A DNA stretch of 64,000 nt from Aquibaculum arenosum (GTDB lineage Bacteria; Pseudomonadota; Alphaproteobacteria; Kiloniellales; DSM-21159), in contig NZ_JARHUD010000004.1 in the NCBI RefSeq assembly GCF_029222965.1, positions 62,001 to 126,000 of the forward strand. Reading direction: 5' to 3'. The position numbers were made by a program, and so were the translations under genes. Below the pieces are notes generated by a model. That model was given only the letters and a program-made list of their open reading frames with translations, did no database searches and was not told the DNA's origin. This document shows, one piece after another, positions 25,300 through 35,337 of the stretch. Each line of letters begins with the position of its first letter. Within the stretch, counting starts at the first letter, position 1.

Positions 25300-26022
25300 A
25301 TGCCTGAGCCAGCCACCGGCCCGTTCGGCGCGGCAGGGGGCGTCATCCTTGTCGGCAGCGACAGCTTCCAGCGCGAGGTGCTGGAAGCCATGGTGCAGCC
25401 AACACGCATGGCGGTGCTGGGGCGCTACGACTTCCCTGCGGTGATCGCCACGCCCTTACCGGTCCCGGTGGGGCGGCAGATCGGCGTGCTCATCACCAGC
25501 GGCCGGGGTCTCTTGCGCCTGCTTCGTCAGCGGCGGCGCACCTTTCCCCCAGCGCTTCGCATAATAGTGATATCCCCCTTGGAAGAGCTCTCCACGGTCC
25601 TGTACCGTCTGGAGCGCGAACAATTGCTGCAATCCCTGGCCGGCTGGATCGAGCCGGCCCGGCTGCGTGAGGTGGGCGCGGATGTCCTGCTCGACGCGGT
25701 GCAGGGTGTAACCAGCCTGCCGCCACCGGGAGTGCAGCTGCTCATCGACCGCCAGCGTCACGGGGCGGCCCTGGCGGAACTGGAGGAGGAGGAGCGCCGG
25801 TTGCTTGCCCTCCTCATGACCGGGGCAAGCAATGCTGAAATTGCCGACAGGCTTGGTATGCCGCTCGGTCGGATCCGCAACATGGTGCGCAGCCTGTTGG
25901 CGAAGCTGGGCTGTCGCAGCCGAACCGCGGCTGCGATCCTCGCCTACCGCTATCTTGGCCCGGAGGGTGGCGAGGAAGAAGGCTCAGGCGAGGACTCCGA
26001 GGAGGGGCCAAGCGAAACGTGA
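25300..26022 (+). CDS. LuxR-type regulator with a non-phosphorylatable N-terminal domain (CsgD-like)
   Basis: A 240-residue protein. Residues 15-120 look like a receiver-type fold (GGVILVGSDSF, GVLITSGRG, ALRIIVISP) but have Thr-Ser where the phospho-acceptor Asp belongs and no acidic pair. The C-terminal LuxR helix-turn-helix is at 165-220 (LEEEERRLLALLMTGASNAE, LGMPLGRIRNMVRSLLAKLG). A Glu/Gly/Ser-rich tail ends it. This layout is that of CsgD/VpsT biofilm regulators, and it is divergently placed from the CsgG-like operon, so it is a good candidate for its regulator. An AAAGGGA site precedes the ATG. Confidence 0.8.
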   Translation: MPEPATGPFGAAGGVILVGSDSFQREVLEAMVQPTRMAVLGRYDFPAVIATPLPVPVGRQIGVLITSGRGLLRLLRQRRRTFPPALRIIVISPLEELSTVLYRLEREQLLQSLAGWIEPARLREVGADVLLDAVQGVTSLPPPGVQLLIDRQRHGAALAELEEEERRLLALLMTGASNAEIADRLGMPLGRIRNMVRSLLAKLGCRSRTAAAILAYRYLGPEGGEEEGSGEDSEEGPSET

Positions 26023-26086
26023 CGAAGCGACGAGACGACGGGGAGGGGACGTCCGGGGCTCCATTTCAGAACGGAAGGAGGTCGGT

Positions 26087-26620
26087 ATGAAACAGCAGAT
26101 CCTTTCCCTGGCGGCCGGACTGGCACTTGTCCTTGTCCTGCCCCTGGCCGAAGCAACGGCACAGTGGAATAACAGACCCTATCAGCCCGCCTTTCGTGGC
26201 GCGGCCGGCGGCGTGGGAATGAGCCCGGGCTATCGTCAGGTGATCATCCAGGACCGCCTGTCGGACAGGATGTCTCGCAACAACCTTTATCGCCTGCCGA
26301 GCGGTGCGCTGGCCGATGTGGCGCAGGATCGTGATCAGGCCTTCATCATCGGCGCCGACGGACTGCCGAGCGTGCGCACTGGGCGGGTCTCCAATCTCAG
26401 CGGATTCGGCTATGGCGGCGGTGGTTTGGGCTATGGCATCGGCGGTGCGATGACGCGGCCGACGGCTGGCTTCTGGGTCTACGCCCTGCGCAGCAGCGCC
26501 ACCGGGGCGTTCAACGGATGGTGGCCGCTGCTCACGGCACGTGATGGCAGCGGCGCACGCGGTGCGGCGGGGGCGACGCCCATCGATGGCTGGATCGGCC
26601 AGTTGGACAGTCTGCGCTGA
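26087..26620 (+). CDS. Exported Gly-rich protein of unknown family
   Basis: A 177-residue protein with a clear Sec signal peptide (residues 1-25, cleavage after ATA) and a strong AAGGAGG site. The mature part starts QWNNRPYQPAF, has a polar SDRMSRNNLYRLPSGALAD segment, then a Gly/Tyr-rich stretch (GFGYGGGGLGYGIGGAM, about 108-124) and an aromatic end (FWVYALR, WWPLL). No Cys. It lies between two LuxR-type regulators next to the CsgG-like operon and could be another exported part of that system. I do not recognise the family. Confidence 0.62.
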   Translation: MKQQILSLAAGLALVLVLPLAEATAQWNNRPYQPAFRGAAGGVGMSPGYRQVIIQDRLSDRMSRNNLYRLPSGALADVAQDRDQAFIIGADGLPSVRTGRVSNLSGFGYGGGGLGYGIGGAMTRPTAGFWVYALRSSATGAFNGWWPLLTARDGSGARGAAGATPIDGWIGQLDSLR

Positions 26621-26833
26621 ACGCGATCCGCTCTGAACCAGGGCTCCCGGTTGCTATGGTACCTCGCTTGGCGGCAAGCCGAGACTTTCTGGGGAAGACC
26701 TGAGGTCGGTCTGTTGCCTCGTTATATTCTACTGTGAGGAGATTACTGACTTCCCAAAAGCAAATCCAGACGATAGGTTCCGGTTATGGAAAGGGTGGGT
26801 TTTCTGTCTGCCCCGCCGGACGGAGAGAACGGG

Positions 26834-27517
26834 ATGGCCTTGCCAGATAGGGTGATTGCCATAGTGGATGATCACCCGCTGATTGCTAAAGCCTTGCGCG
26901 AACTCATTGCCGCGCGTGGCCACAGAACCCTCGAGTTCACGCGCTTTACGGACTTCCTCCAATGGCTCGACCAGGAGGAAGCGCTGGATCTCTGCATCAT
27001 AGACTACACACTGCCCGATATCCCGGGCGACGCCATCGTGCAGCGCGTGAAGGAGCGCCGGCCGGAGGTGTCGGTTGCGATCTGGAGTGGCCTGGAAGAC
27101 GAAAGCCTGCCGGACCGGGTGCTGGACCAAGGCGGGGTCGGCTTTATCTCCAAGGCCCTGGCGATCACCGCCATTCCTCCCGCCGTGGACCTCATGCTGG
27201 CGGGAGAAATCTTTGTGTCCTCCCGCGGGCGCAGCACCCATTACCCGGGATCACAAACCTTTGCGCGCACAGGCGATGCCAGGGATAGGCCCGCCGTCGA
27301 AAATCTCGCCCTCACCCGCCGGGAAAAGGACGTGATGCAGCATCTCTTACAGGGCTGCTCGAACAAGGAGATTGCGGCGCGGCTCGAGCTCAATCCGGTC
27401 ACGGTCAAGCTGCACTGCCGGTCGATCTTCAAAAAGCTGAAGGTGCGCAACCGGACCGAGGCGACGGTGCGCTATCTGGAACTCACCGAACGCATTCCGG
27501 TCTCTTCAACAGGTTGA
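26834..27517 (+). CDS. NarL/FixJ-family response regulator (canonical receiver, LuxR HTH)
   Basis: A 227-residue two-component regulator. The receiver has the full catalytic set: acidic pair in IAIVDDHPLIAKALREL, phospho-acceptor Asp in LDLCIIDYTLPDIPG, and Lys in GVGFISKALA. The LuxR helix-turn-helix (about residues 160-218) reads LTRREKDVMQHLLQGCSNKE followed by NPVTVKLHCRSIFKKLKVRN. ATG 26834 has a GGAGAG site 6 bases upstream; an ATG at 26786 is an alternative. No sensor kinase is next to it. Unlike the other two regulators around the CsgG-like operon it should respond to phosphorylation. Confidence 0.85.
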   Translation: MALPDRVIAIVDDHPLIAKALRELIAARGHRTLEFTRFTDFLQWLDQEEALDLCIIDYTLPDIPGDAIVQRVKERRPEVSVAIWSGLEDESLPDRVLDQGGVGFISKALAITAIPPAVDLMLAGEIFVSSRGRSTHYPGSQTFARTGDARDRPAVENLALTRREKDVMQHLLQGCSNKEIAARLELNPVTVKLHCRSIFKKLKVRNRTEATVRYLELTERIPVSSTG

Positions 27518-27524
27518 GACGCGC

Positions 27525-27845
27525 TCAGGCGCCGCTGCCCAGGTGCTCTGGCCCGATCACGAGATAACCGTCCTGCAGGGGAGTGTCGTGCCGATGGAGC
27601 TTCGCGGCAATGGCTTCGAAGCGGTCGCGGTGCTCCTCGAAGATCGCGCTGTAGCGCGCCCGGTCGCGCACCTCGCTTTGTTGGCCTTCCAGTGCTTCAA
27701 GTGCTTCCCAGCGCACGGCCACGTTGATGGTGCGTGCCTCCTCGCCGCGGCCGACCTCGCCGTGAAAGCGCAGGCTGCGGCTGTCCCGGTCCAGGCTCGG
27801 TGTGTGGCCGAACCAGCGGATCTCGTCCTTGTTCTCTTCGCTCAA
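27525..27845 (-). CDS. Small protein resembling DUF1488
   Basis: A 106-residue acidic protein. The segment EEARTINVAVRWEALEALEG followed by RARYSAIFEEHRDRFEAIAA and a final DGYLVIGPEHL resembles DUF1488 proteins, whose function is not known. The frame extends further upstream but that part is Arg/Gly-rich shadow of the neighbouring gene. I place the start at TTG 27845, overlapping the upstream stop (TTGA), with a GGGAG site about 9 bases before. It converges with the response regulator, only 7 bp between stops. Confidence 0.6.
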   Translation of the reverse strand: MSEENKDEIRWFGHTPSLDRDSRSLRFHGEVGRGEEARTINVAVRWEALEALEGQQSEVRDRARYSAIFEEHRDRFEAIAAKLHRHDTPLQDGYLVIGPEHLGSGA

Positions 27846-28162
27846 CAGTCGCCGCTCCCTTCGCTTTCCACCAGGCAATTCATGTGCTCGCGCTCTTCGC
27901 TTGCCTGTTCGCGCATGCGGTCGATGCGATTGACCACGCACTGGCGATAGCCGTCCACCTCTTCCAGGAACTGGGTCAGTTCCTCCTGGCAGCGCAGGGC
28001 CCAGCCCTCGTCCTCGGACTCGACCGTGACCTCGGCGCAGGCCGGCTTCACCGGTTCGAAGCAGGAGCCTTCCGGTTCCTCCAACTGCGCCAGCGCACCT
28101 TGCGGCACCGCGAGGCTCAGGAGAAGTGCAATGGCGATGGCGGCGGGTTTTCTGGGCTGCAT
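27842..28162 (-). CDS. Small exported six-cysteine protein
   Basis: A 106-residue protein with a clean Sec signal peptide (PAAIAIALLLSLAVPQGALA, cleavage near residue 26) and an AAGGAG site before ATG 28162. The mature part is acidic and helical with six Cys (EGSC, PAC, LRC, RQC, MNC, GDC at the end), which suggests three disulfides in the periplasm. The central part (QEELTQFLEEVDGYRQCVVN) looks like a helical pair. It overlaps the DUF1488-like gene by 4 bp, so the two are coupled. Family not recognised. Confidence 0.7.
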   Translation of the reverse strand: MQPRKPAAIAIALLLSLAVPQGALAQLEEPEGSCFEPVKPACAEVTVESEDEGWALRCQEELTQFLEEVDGYRQCVVNRIDRMREQASEEREHMNCLVESEGSGDC

Positions 28163-28284
28163 GGCCACTCCTTGATTGGATCACCGGGCTGGAGGCCGCA
28201 CACAGATGTACGGTCCCGGACAGGAGTAAGACACGTCAGCCCGGCGCTTCGTTCCCACTGTTCCGCCGCCCGCCAGTCATTATG

Positions 28285-29799
28285 TCAAGCAACGGGGTCG
28301 CTCACCACCCGCGCTTCGGAGAGTTTCAGACTGGAGGCGAGGGAGGAAAGCCGCTTTTCGATGGTGGCGCCGGGGGGCACCGGCGCGTCTTCGGGCACCC
28401 GCAGGATGAGGTGTTCGGCAGAGCGCTCAAGTCGGCAGCGAAGCAGCATTTCCGCCGCGCCGCCGCACAGCAGGTAAGCGATGCGCAGGGTCCGACCAAG
28501 GATCTCGGCTTCCTTGCTGCGCGCCGAGCCCAGCAGCGATTGCGGCCCCTTGAGGACTCGCTTGCTCTTCTCTCCGCCGTAGCGGTGATAGAGCGCCAGG
28601 CCGATGAAGGCGCGCTCATCATGTTCCACGCAGAACTCCTGGGCGCGCAGGATGCGCAGCAGTGTCTGTTCCGCCCGGTAGTCCGGGTGGTAGCGCCAGC
28701 CGATGTCGGAGAGGTGGCTGGTGGCCAGCCGCAGCCGGGCTTGCGCCTCGCTTTCCTCGGGAAAGAGCGGCGCGGCCCAAGCCGTGATCTCCTGCCCCAG
28801 GTCGCCAAAGCGCCCGTCGGAGGTGGCCCAGTCGCGCACGGCCACGAGCAGGGGGTCGCGGCTGCGCTCCTCCTCGCTGAGCCGGTCCAGGATCCAGCCT
28901 TCGCGCAGGCCGCGCGAGGAGAAGACCAGCCGCCGGGGGCGCCCCTTCCGCAGGATGCGGTACAGCAGCATTCCCGCATAGGGCAGGGTTTCCAGGCGGC
29001 GCGCCGGCAGGTCCACCAGGCGATCGAGCGAGCGCCGGCCCATGCTGGCGACCAGTTTGGCCACCTCCTCGGCTTCGCTGCGGTCGATGGCGTAGCCCTG
29101 TACCATGTGCAGCGGGTAGCGGCTCTGCTCCATGTGCAGGCGTGCCAGTGCGCGCCAGGCGCCGCCCACGGCATAGAAGTCACGGCCCTCCAGGCCGTCC
29201 AGCCAATCAAGCTTCGCCAGTTCGGCATCGATCAGGCGCCGGGCTGCGCGCAGGTCACTGCCCACCTCGTCCTGCAGCCGCAGCGGCCCGAGCTTGAGTG
29301 AAACCCAGCCATTGGTGCGCCCCTGCTCCACGGCCACCAGTTCGAGGCTGCCGCCACCGAGATCGCCCATGACACCGGCGCTGTCCGGCTGGCCGGACAG
29401 CAGGCCGAGCGCAGAGAGCTGTGCCTCATCCTGCCCGGAAAGAACGCGCACGGGGTGGCCGGTGCGCTCTTCTACCTGTCGTACGAAGTCCGGGCCGTCG
29501 GCTGCATCGCGCACCGCCGCGGTGGCCAGCAGGTCCAATTCGCTTACCTTCATGGCCCGGGCCAGGCCGGCAAAGCGAACCAGGGTCTCCAGGGCCAGGG
29601 CGCGGCCTTCCGGGTTGAGTTTTCCGCTGTGGTGCAGCCCGGCACCCAGGCCGCAGAGCACCTTCTCGTTGAACAGCGGTACCGCCACCCGGCGCAGGCC
29701 GTCGAAGACCACCAGGCGCACGGAGTTGGAGCCGATATCGACCACTCCCACCGGTGCGACGGGACGGATGGGGGTACAGGTCACGTCCGCTGCGCTCAC
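28285..29799 (-). CDS. ppx: Exopolyphosphatase / pppGpp phosphohydrolase (Ppx/GppA)
   Basis: A 504-residue protein of the ASKHA phosphatase fold. [17 protein letters not shown] is the first phosphate loop, [15 protein letters not shown] the second, and [11 protein letters not shown] the adenosine-motif segment; a helical C-terminal region of about 180 residues completes the Ppx/GppA architecture. It degrades polyphosphate (or pppGpp) in the cytosol. The start is taken as GTG 29799, which overlaps the ppk stop as GTGA; an ATG at 29841 would overlap ppk by 46 bp. Co-transcribed with ppk, the usual arrangement for polyphosphate turnover. Confidence 0.9.
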   Translation of the reverse strand: MSAADVTCTPIRPVAPVGVVDIGSNSVRLVVFDGLRRVAVPLFNEKVLCGLGAGLHHSGKLNPEGRALALETLVRFAGLARAMKVSELDLLATAAVRDAADGPDFVRQVEERTGHPVRVLSGQDEAQLSALGLLSGQPDSAGVMGDLGGGSLELVAVEQGRTNGWVSLKLGPLRLQDEVGSDLRAARRLIDAELAKLDWLDGLEGRDFYAVGGAWRALARLHMEQSRYPLHMVQGYAIDRSEAEEVAKLVASMGRRSLDRLVDLPARRLETLPYAGMLLYRILRKGRPRRLVFSSRGLREGWILDRLSEEERSRDPLLVAVRDWATSDGRFGDLGQEITAWAAPLFPEESEAQARLRLATSHLSDIGWRYHPDYRAEQTLLRILRAQEFCVEHDERAFIGLALYHRYGGEKSKRVLKGPQSLLGSARSKEAEILGRTLRIAYLLCGGAAEMLLRCRLERSAEHLILRVPEDAPVPPGATIEKRLSSLASSLKLSEARVVSDPVA

Positions 29800-32003
29800 G
29801 CGTCCGCTGTCCTCGATTGTTTGGCGCCAGGGCCGGCCCATTCGCCTCTGGGTTCGCGTTTCAGCGCCGAGCCGCGGCCGGAGAGGCTGGGATTTGTCAT
29901 GAAGAAGGACTGGGCGCTGAAGGGGCTCTCGCCGCCGTCGACCCGCTCGAAGTCGCCGTCGGGCTGCATGATCCAGGATTGGGCCTCGTCCCGCAGATTG
30001 GCGACCATGACCTGCTCCAGCACCTGCTCGTGCACGGTGGGGTTCTCGATCGGCACCAGAATCTCTACGCGGCGGTTCAGGTTGCGTGGCATCCAGTCGG
30101 CCGAGGAGATGAAGACCTTGGCGTCGGGCGAGGGCAGGGGCTGACCATTGCCGAAGCAGACGATGCGTCCGTGCTCCAGGAAGCGACCGACAATGGACTT
30201 CACCCGGATGTTCTCGCTCAAGCCCGGCACCCCGGGGCGCAGGCAGCAGATGCCGCGCACGATCAGGTCGATCTCGACGCCGGCCTGGGAGGCGCGATAG
30301 AGCGCGTCGATGATGTCGCCGTCCACCAGGGCGTTTAGCTTGGCCCAGATTGCGCCCGGTCGGCCGGTGCGGGCGTGGGCGATCTCCGCCTCGATGTTCT
30401 CCATCAGGGTTTCGCGGAGGTTAATCGGGGCAATGGCCAGCTTCTCCAGCTTGCCGGGATTGGCATAGCCGGTCATGTAGTTGAACAGCCGCGCCGCGTC
30501 ACGGCAGAGCACGCGGTCCGTGGTGAAGAAGCTGAGGTCGGTGTAGATCTTGGCGGTGATCGGGTGATAGTTGCCGGTGCCGTAGTGCACGTAGGAGCGC
30601 AGGGCGCCGCCCTCGCGCCGCACCACCAAAGCCACCTTGGCGTGGGTCTTCAGGCGGATGAAGCCGTAGACCACCTGCACCCCGGCGCGCTCCAGATTGC
30701 GCGCCCAGCGGATGTTGCGTTCCTCGTCGAAGCGGGCCTTGAGCTCCACCAGTGCGGTCACCGACTTGCCGGCCTCCGCCGCCTCGGTCAGCGCGCGCAG
30801 AATAGGGGAATCCTCACTCGTACGGTAGAGCGTCTGCTTGATCGCCACCACCTGCGGGTCGGCGGCGGCCTGGCGCACGAACTGCACCACCACGTCGAAG
30901 GATTCATAGGGGTGGTGAACGATGATGTCCTTGGCGTGGATGGCCTTGAAGCAATCTCCGTCATAATCGCGTATGCGCTCGGGAAAGCGCGGTACATAGG
31001 GCGGGAAGAGCAGATCGCGGCGATTGTCGATGATGAGTTGCTGCACGTCGACCAAGCCGATCATGCCCCCAAGCCGGAAGGCATCGTCGGGTGAGGCGCC
31101 CAGTTCGGCAAGGATGAAATCGTGCATATCGGCGGACATGTCGGCATTGACCGCCAGACGGATCACCGAACCGCGCCGCCGGCGCTTGAGCGCGCTTTCG
31201 AAGACGCGCACCAGATCCTCGGCCTCTTCCTCCACCTCGACATCGCTGTCTCGGATGACCCGGAAGACGCCAAACTCCGAGACCTCCATGCCGGGGAAAA
31301 GACGGTTCAGGTTCAGGCGGATGATCTGCTCGCTGCGCACGAAGCGCGGCCGCTCGCCCGGCAGGCGCACGAAGCGCTCGGATTGCTGCGGCAGCAGGAC
31401 CAGGCCGTTGAGCGGCTCCTCGTCCGCCGCGCGCACCAGCCGCATCACCAGCGCAAAGCCCAGGTTCGGCACGAAGGGGAAGGGGTGCGCCGGGTCGATG
31501 GCAATTGGCGTGAGCATGGGAAAGAGCTGCTCTTCGAAGTAGTCGGCCAGCCAGCGCCGGTCGGCTTCGCTCAACTCCTCGCGGGCCAGCACGTCGATGC
31601 CGTTGTCGGCCAACTGTTCGCGCAGGGTGGTCCAGCAGAGCTGCTGGCGCTGCATCAGCCGCTGGGCGCGGGAATGGATCGCCCTCAGCTGTTCGGCCGG
31701 CGTCATGCCCTCCTGGCTGATGTCCTTCACACCGGCGCCCACCTGCCCGCGCAGGCCGGCCACGCGCACCATGTAGAACTCGTCGAGATTGCTGGCCGAG
31801 ATCGAAAGGAAGCGCACCCGTTCCAGCAGCGGATGCCGGGTGTTGAAGGCTTCGTCCAGCACCCGCTCATTGAATGTCAGCCAGGACAGCTCGCGGTTGA
31901 TGAAGCGCTCGGGCGAGTCGGCGGTGGGCCAGGGGCTCATCGGCGCCTGGATCACCGCCCCGGTGCGCTCCCGGGCTTCCGTCTGGCGTGCCGCCTTACT
32001 CAA
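29796..32003 (-). CDS. ppk: Polyphosphate kinase 1
   Basis: A PPK1 of about 735 residues. [20 protein letters not shown] and [19 protein letters not shown] are the N-terminal hallmarks. The phospho-accepting His lies in [15 protein letters not shown] and the second conserved His region is [15 protein letters not shown]. It reversibly makes polyphosphate from ATP. I prefer TTG 32003, with AAAGGA 5 bases upstream, over TTG 32039 or ATG 31940; this is uncertain. It is divergent from the SixA-like gene and overlaps ppx downstream. Confidence 0.93.
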   Translation of the reverse strand: MSKAARQTEARERTGAVIQAPMSPWPTADSPERFINRELSWLTFNERVLDEAFNTRHPLLERVRFLSISASNLDEFYMVRVAGLRGQVGAGVKDISQEGMTPAEQLRAIHSRAQRLMQRQQLCWTTLREQLADNGIDVLAREELSEADRRWLADYFEEQLFPMLTPIAIDPAHPFPFVPNLGFALVMRLVRAADEEPLNGLVLLPQQSERFVRLPGERPRFVRSEQIIRLNLNRLFPGMEVSEFGVFRVIRDSDVEVEEEAEDLVRVFESALKRRRRGSVIRLAVNADMSADMHDFILAELGASPDDAFRLGGMIGLVDVQQLIIDNRRDLLFPPYVPRFPERIRDYDGDCFKAIHAKDIIVHHPYESFDVVVQFVRQAAADPQVVAIKQTLYRTSEDSPILRALTEAAEAGKSVTALVELKARFDEERNIRWARNLERAGVQVVYGFIRLKTHAKVALVVRREGGALRSYVHYGTGNYHPITAKIYTDLSFFTTDRVLCRDAARLFNYMTGYANPGKLEKLAIAPINLRETLMENIEAEIAHARTGRPGAIWAKLNALVDGDIIDALYRASQAGVEIDLIVRGICCLRPGVPGLSENIRVKSIVGRFLEHGRIVCFGNGQPLPSPDAKVFISSADWMPRNLNRRVEILVPIENPTVHEQVLEQVMVANLRDEAQSWIMQPDGDFERVDGGESPFSAQSFFMTNPSLSGRGSALKREPRGEWAGPGAKQSRTADA

Positions 32004-32133
32004 GTGAATCCTTTCTGACAGGATCGGCCGCAAAGCCAATCGATTACGAGCTGCTATAGTCTACACCAGATTTGCCGCGCTACCCAAAAAGGCAAGGGGT
32101 GCTCCTCGCGGCAGGAGGGGACATTCAAAGACC

Positions 32134-32658
32134 ATGAAACGGCTGCTGTTGCTCCGCCACGCCAAGTCGGGTTGGGACGACCTCACCCTGGAGGATTGGC
32201 AGCGCCCCTTGGCACCTCGGGGGCGGCAGGCTGCGCCGCGCATGGGCCGGGAAATCGCCCAGCGCGGCTGGCGGCCGCAACGCGTATTGGTCTCCCCGGC
32301 CCGGCGGGCGCAGGAGACCTGGAACCTCGTCGCGCCGGAACTGCCGGACCGGCCCGAGGTGGAGGAGACGCCGCAGCTCTATGGTGCCAGCCAGGACGCC
32401 GTCTTGCGAACGCTGCGCCACCTGCCGGAGGATCACTCCAGCGTGCTGCTGATCGGGCACAACCCGCAGCTCGAGAGCCTGGCGCTCAGTCTCGCCGGCC
32501 GCGGCTCCGACGTGCAGGCAGTGGCGCAGATCCAGGCCAAGTTTCCCACCGCCGCCCTCGCGGTGCTGGAGTTCGACGCGCCCTGGCGCCGGCTTGCCCT
32601 GCGCGGCGCGCGGTTGACCCTTTGCCTGAAAGTAAAGGCCTTGGATCGCGACGCGTGA
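32134..32658 (+). CDS. SixA-like histidine phosphatase
   Basis: A 174-residue branch-1 histidine phosphatase. LLLLRHAKSGWDD carries the catalytic RHAKS motif of the SixA group, SPARRAQETW the second Arg, and LLIGHNPQLESLAL the second His. SixA removes phosphate from phospho-His carriers such as NPr of the nitrogen phosphotransferase system in E. coli; whether this one does is not shown. It stands divergent to ppk with about 130 bp between the starts. Confidence 0.87.
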   Translation: MKRLLLLRHAKSGWDDLTLEDWQRPLAPRGRQAAPRMGREIAQRGWRPQRVLVSPARRAQETWNLVAPELPDRPEVEETPQLYGASQDAVLRTLRHLPEDHSSVLLIGHNPQLESLALSLAGRGSDVQAVAQIQAKFPTAALAVLEFDAPWRRLALRGARLTLCLKVKALDRDA

Positions 32659-32680
32659 TTCGCTCCAAAGGGCGGCAGGC

Positions 32681-33307
32681 TCAGCGCTTCGGGCGCTCCA
32701 TGGCGAAAATGGTGTCGACCACGGTGTAGTCCATATAGCCCAGGCGGCCGACGGGCCGCGCGCGGGCCAGGTCGACCAAACCCTTGTCGGTCAGCAGCGA
32801 CTCCTCGATGTGGATGCCCACCACCTCACCGATCACCATGTGGTTGCCGGTGTCGGGCAGGGTGCAGGGCAGGTCCACCGTTTTGATCCAGCGGCATTCC
32901 AGGTGCGCTGGTGAGTCCGCAATCCGCGGCACGCTCACCTTCTCCGAGGACGCCAGCGTGAGCTTGGTGCGCTCCAGCTCGCTTTCACCCGGAGGCAGGG
33001 GCGCGGCGGTCGCGTTCATCGCCTCGCGCAGATCCCAGGTCACGAGATTGACGACGAACTCGCCGCTCTCCTCGGCGTTGCGCAGGCTGTCCTTGCCGCC
33101 GTCCTGGCTGCGTGGCTTGCCGTTGCTGGCGAAGAAGACCATGGGCGGCGCGTCGGAGAGCCCGTTGAAGAAGCTGTAGGGCGCCAGGTTGACCACGCCG
33201 TCCGACCCGATCGTCGTGATCCAGCCGATGGGACGCGGCACCACCAACGCCTTGAAGGGGTTGTAGGGCAGGCCGTGCTGCTTGTGCTGGCCGGGCTCGA
33301 AGAACAT
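32681..33307 (-). CDS. Flavin reductase-like FMN-binding protein
   Basis: A 208-residue protein of the flavin-reductase-like / split-barrel FMN-binding family. LVVPRPIGWITTIGSDGVVN with NLAPYSFFNGLSDAPPMVFF is the FMN-binding region and HMVIGEVVGIHI is the second signature near the C-terminus. These proteins usually reduce flavin with NAD(P)H or act as flavin-dependent reductases; the specific substrate is not known. It stands alone on the minus strand, converging with the SixA-like gene. Confidence 0.87.
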   Translation of the reverse strand: MFFEPGQHKQHGLPYNPFKALVVPRPIGWITTIGSDGVVNLAPYSFFNGLSDAPPMVFFASNGKPRSQDGGKDSLRNAEESGEFVVNLVTWDLREAMNATAAPLPPGESELERTKLTLASSEKVSVPRIADSPAHLECRWIKTVDLPCTLPDTGNHMVIGEVVGIHIEESLLTDKGLVDLARARPVGRLGYMDYTVVDTIFAMERPKR

Positions 33308-33404
33308 GCAAGTCTCCTCCTGCGACAGGGGCGCAGAGTACCGCCGCCGGCCGAAGGTTGCGAGCCCCCGGCTCTAAGTAGCGAGCTGCCTTGCGGTTCT
33401 GTCT

Positions 33405-34187
33405 CTAATGCAGGATCTGGCTGAGGAAGAGCTTGAGGCGGTCGGACTGCGGGTTGCCGAAGAAGTCGTCCGGGCGGTTCTGTTCGACGATCTCGCCGAA
33501 GTCCATGAAGATCACCCGGTCGGCAACCGTGCGCGCAAAGCCCATTTCGTGGGTGACGCAGAGCATGGTCATGCCTTCCTCGGCAAGCGAGACCATGGTG
33601 TCCAGCACCTCCTTGACCATTTCGGGGTCGAGGGCGGATGTGGGTTCGTCGAACAGCATGATCTTGGGCTTCATGCAAAGCGAGCGCGCGATGGCCACGC
33701 GCTGCTGCTGGCCGCCGGAAAGCTGACCCGGGTACTTCTGGGCCTGCTCCGGGATGCGCACCCGCTCCAGGTAGTACATGGCCGTTTCCTCGGCCTCCTT
33801 CTTGGGCACCTTGCGCACCCAGATCGGCGCCAGGGTCAGGTTCTCCATCACCGTGAGATGCGGGAAGAGATTGAACTGCTGGAACACCATGCCGACCTCG
33901 CGCCGGATGGCATCGATGTTCTTCAGGTTCGAGGTCAGTTCGATGCCGTCCACCACGATCTTGCCGCGCTGGTGTTCCTCCAGGGCGTTGATGCAGCGGA
34001 TCATGGTTGATTTTCCCGAGCCGGAGGGACCGCAGATCACGATGCGCTCCTTCCGCTCCACGGCGAGATGGATTTCTTTCAGGACGTGAAATTCACCGAA
34101 CCACTTGTTGACCCCGGTCATCTCGATGATCGGGCTGCCGCTGGCGGCGTGGGCGGTGGGGGACTGGCGTTCGCTTGCTAGGCTCAT
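33405..34187 (-). CDS. aapP: General L-amino-acid ABC transporter, ATP-binding subunit
   Basis: A 260-residue ATPase of the polar amino-acid class. Walker A is GPSGSGKST, the Q-loop lies in [13 protein letters not shown], the signature is [13 protein letters not shown], Walker B is [14 protein letters not shown] and the switch His is in CVTHEMGFA. It energises uptake through AapQ/AapM. I choose ATG 34187 because a GAGGA site formed at the aapM stop lies 10 bases before it; ATG 34220 would overlap aapM by 20 bp. Last gene of aapJQMP. Confidence 0.95.
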   Translation of the reverse strand: MSLASERQSPTAHAASGSPIIEMTGVNKWFGEFHVLKEIHLAVERKERIVICGPSGSGKSTMIRCINALEEHQRGKIVVDGIELTSNLKNIDAIRREVGMVFQQFNLFPHLTVMENLTLAPIWVRKVPKKEAEETAMYYLERVRIPEQAQKYPGQLSGGQQQRVAIARSLCMKPKIMLFDEPTSALDPEMVKEVLDTMVSLAEEGMTMLCVTHEMGFARTVADRVIFMDFGEIVEQNRPDDFFGNPQSDRLKLFLSQILH

Positions 34188-34200
34188 GACAGGGTCATCC

Positions 34201-35334
34201 TCAGCGACGGGTTCCGACATTCAGCTTCTTTTCGAGGTGCTGCGAGTACTTCGACATGGAGAAGCAGAAGACGAAATAGATCATGGCGATGAAAAAGTAG
34301 GATTCACGGTAGAAGCCGCGCCAGGAGGGATCGGTCAGCGCCGCCTTGGCGGCACCCACCAGATCGAACAGCCCGACGATGATCACCAGTGAGGTATCCT
34401 TGAACAGGCCGATGAAGGTGTTCACCAGCGGCGGGATCGAGATCCGCAAGGCCTGGGGCAGGATGATGAGGCGCGTCTTCTGCCAATAACCGAGGCCGAT
34501 GCTGTCGGCGGCCTCGTACTGGCCCTTGGGAATGGCCTGCAATCCGCCACGCACCACTTCCGCCAGATAGGCCGAGGCAAAGAGGATGATGCCGATCTGG
34601 GCGCGCAGCAGGTTGTTGATCGATACCCCCTGCGGCAGGAAGAGCGGCAGCATCACCGAGGCCATGAAGAGCACGGTGATCAGCGGCACGCCGCGGATCA
34701 GCTCGATGTAGGCCACGGACAGCATTCGGACGATCGGCAGATCGGATCGCCGCCCGAGCGCCATGAGGATGCCCAGCGGAAAGCCGATGGCCAGCGCGAA
34801 GGACGCCAGCATCAAGGTCAGCGGCAGGCCGCCCCAGCGGGTGGTCGGCACTTGGGTCAGACCGAAGATGCCGCCATACATCAAGGTCCCGATAACAGCC
34901 AGCAAGACGACCCAGGCGACGCCCAGCCAGGGCTTCCAGAAAGCGCGATTACAGCTGGCAAGAAGCAGGACCAGGTAGAGCAGCACGGCCAGGGTGGGAC
35001 GCCACTGCTCGTCGAAGGGGTAGGTGCCGAAAAGGATCAGGCGATACTTCTCGTGGATGAAAGCCCAGCAGGCACCATCCGCGGCGCGACAGACCTCCGG
35101 TTCCGTATGGGACCAGACGGCACTGATGAACAGCCAGTCGATGATCCCGGGAACGAGCTTCGCCAGGATGTAGAGCAGGATCAGCGTGGCCAGCGAGTTG
35201 TACCAGGTGCTGAAGAGATTGGCGCGCAGCCAGCCGATGACACCGGTCTTGGTGGACGGCGGCTGCACCACCGGGGAATCGCCGCCGGTGCGGGCGGCGT
35301 GCTGTACGGTGCGGTGAAGCGTCTGATCTGTCAT
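34201..35334 (-). CDS. aapM: General L-amino-acid ABC transporter, permease AapM
   Basis: A 377-residue inner-membrane permease with about seven to eight hydrophobic segments. The binding-protein-dependent transport signature (EAA loop) reads [20 protein letters not shown] followed by [21 protein letters not shown]. The long N-terminal half with extra helices and a Cys-containing periplasmic part ([15 protein letters not shown]) is typical for AapM/BztC and not for short polar-amino-acid permeases. The start follows the aapQ stop by 3 bp. Confidence 0.94.
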   Translation of the reverse strand: MTDQTLHRTVQHAARTGGDSPVVQPPSTKTGVIGWLRANLFSTWYNSLATLILLYILAKLVPGIIDWLFISAVWSHTEPEVCRAADGACWAFIHEKYRLILFGTYPFDEQWRPTLAVLLYLVLLLASCNRAFWKPWLGVAWVVLLAVIGTLMYGGIFGLTQVPTTRWGGLPLTLMLASFALAIGFPLGILMALGRRSDLPIVRMLSVAYIELIRGVPLITVLFMASVMLPLFLPQGVSINNLLRAQIGIILFASAYLAEVVRGGLQAIPKGQYEAADSIGLGYWQKTRLIILPQALRISIPPLVNTFIGLFKDTSLVIIVGLFDLVGAAKAALTDPSWRGFYRESYFFIAMIYFVFCFSMSKYSQHLEKKLNVGTRR

Positions 35335-35337
35335 GGC

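Noticed and set aside
27543-27950. Plus-strand frame across the DUF1488-like gene
   Set aside because: The minus-strand reading has a conserved-looking domain and coupled start; the plus-strand frame would overlap both small genes without a ribosome-binding site.
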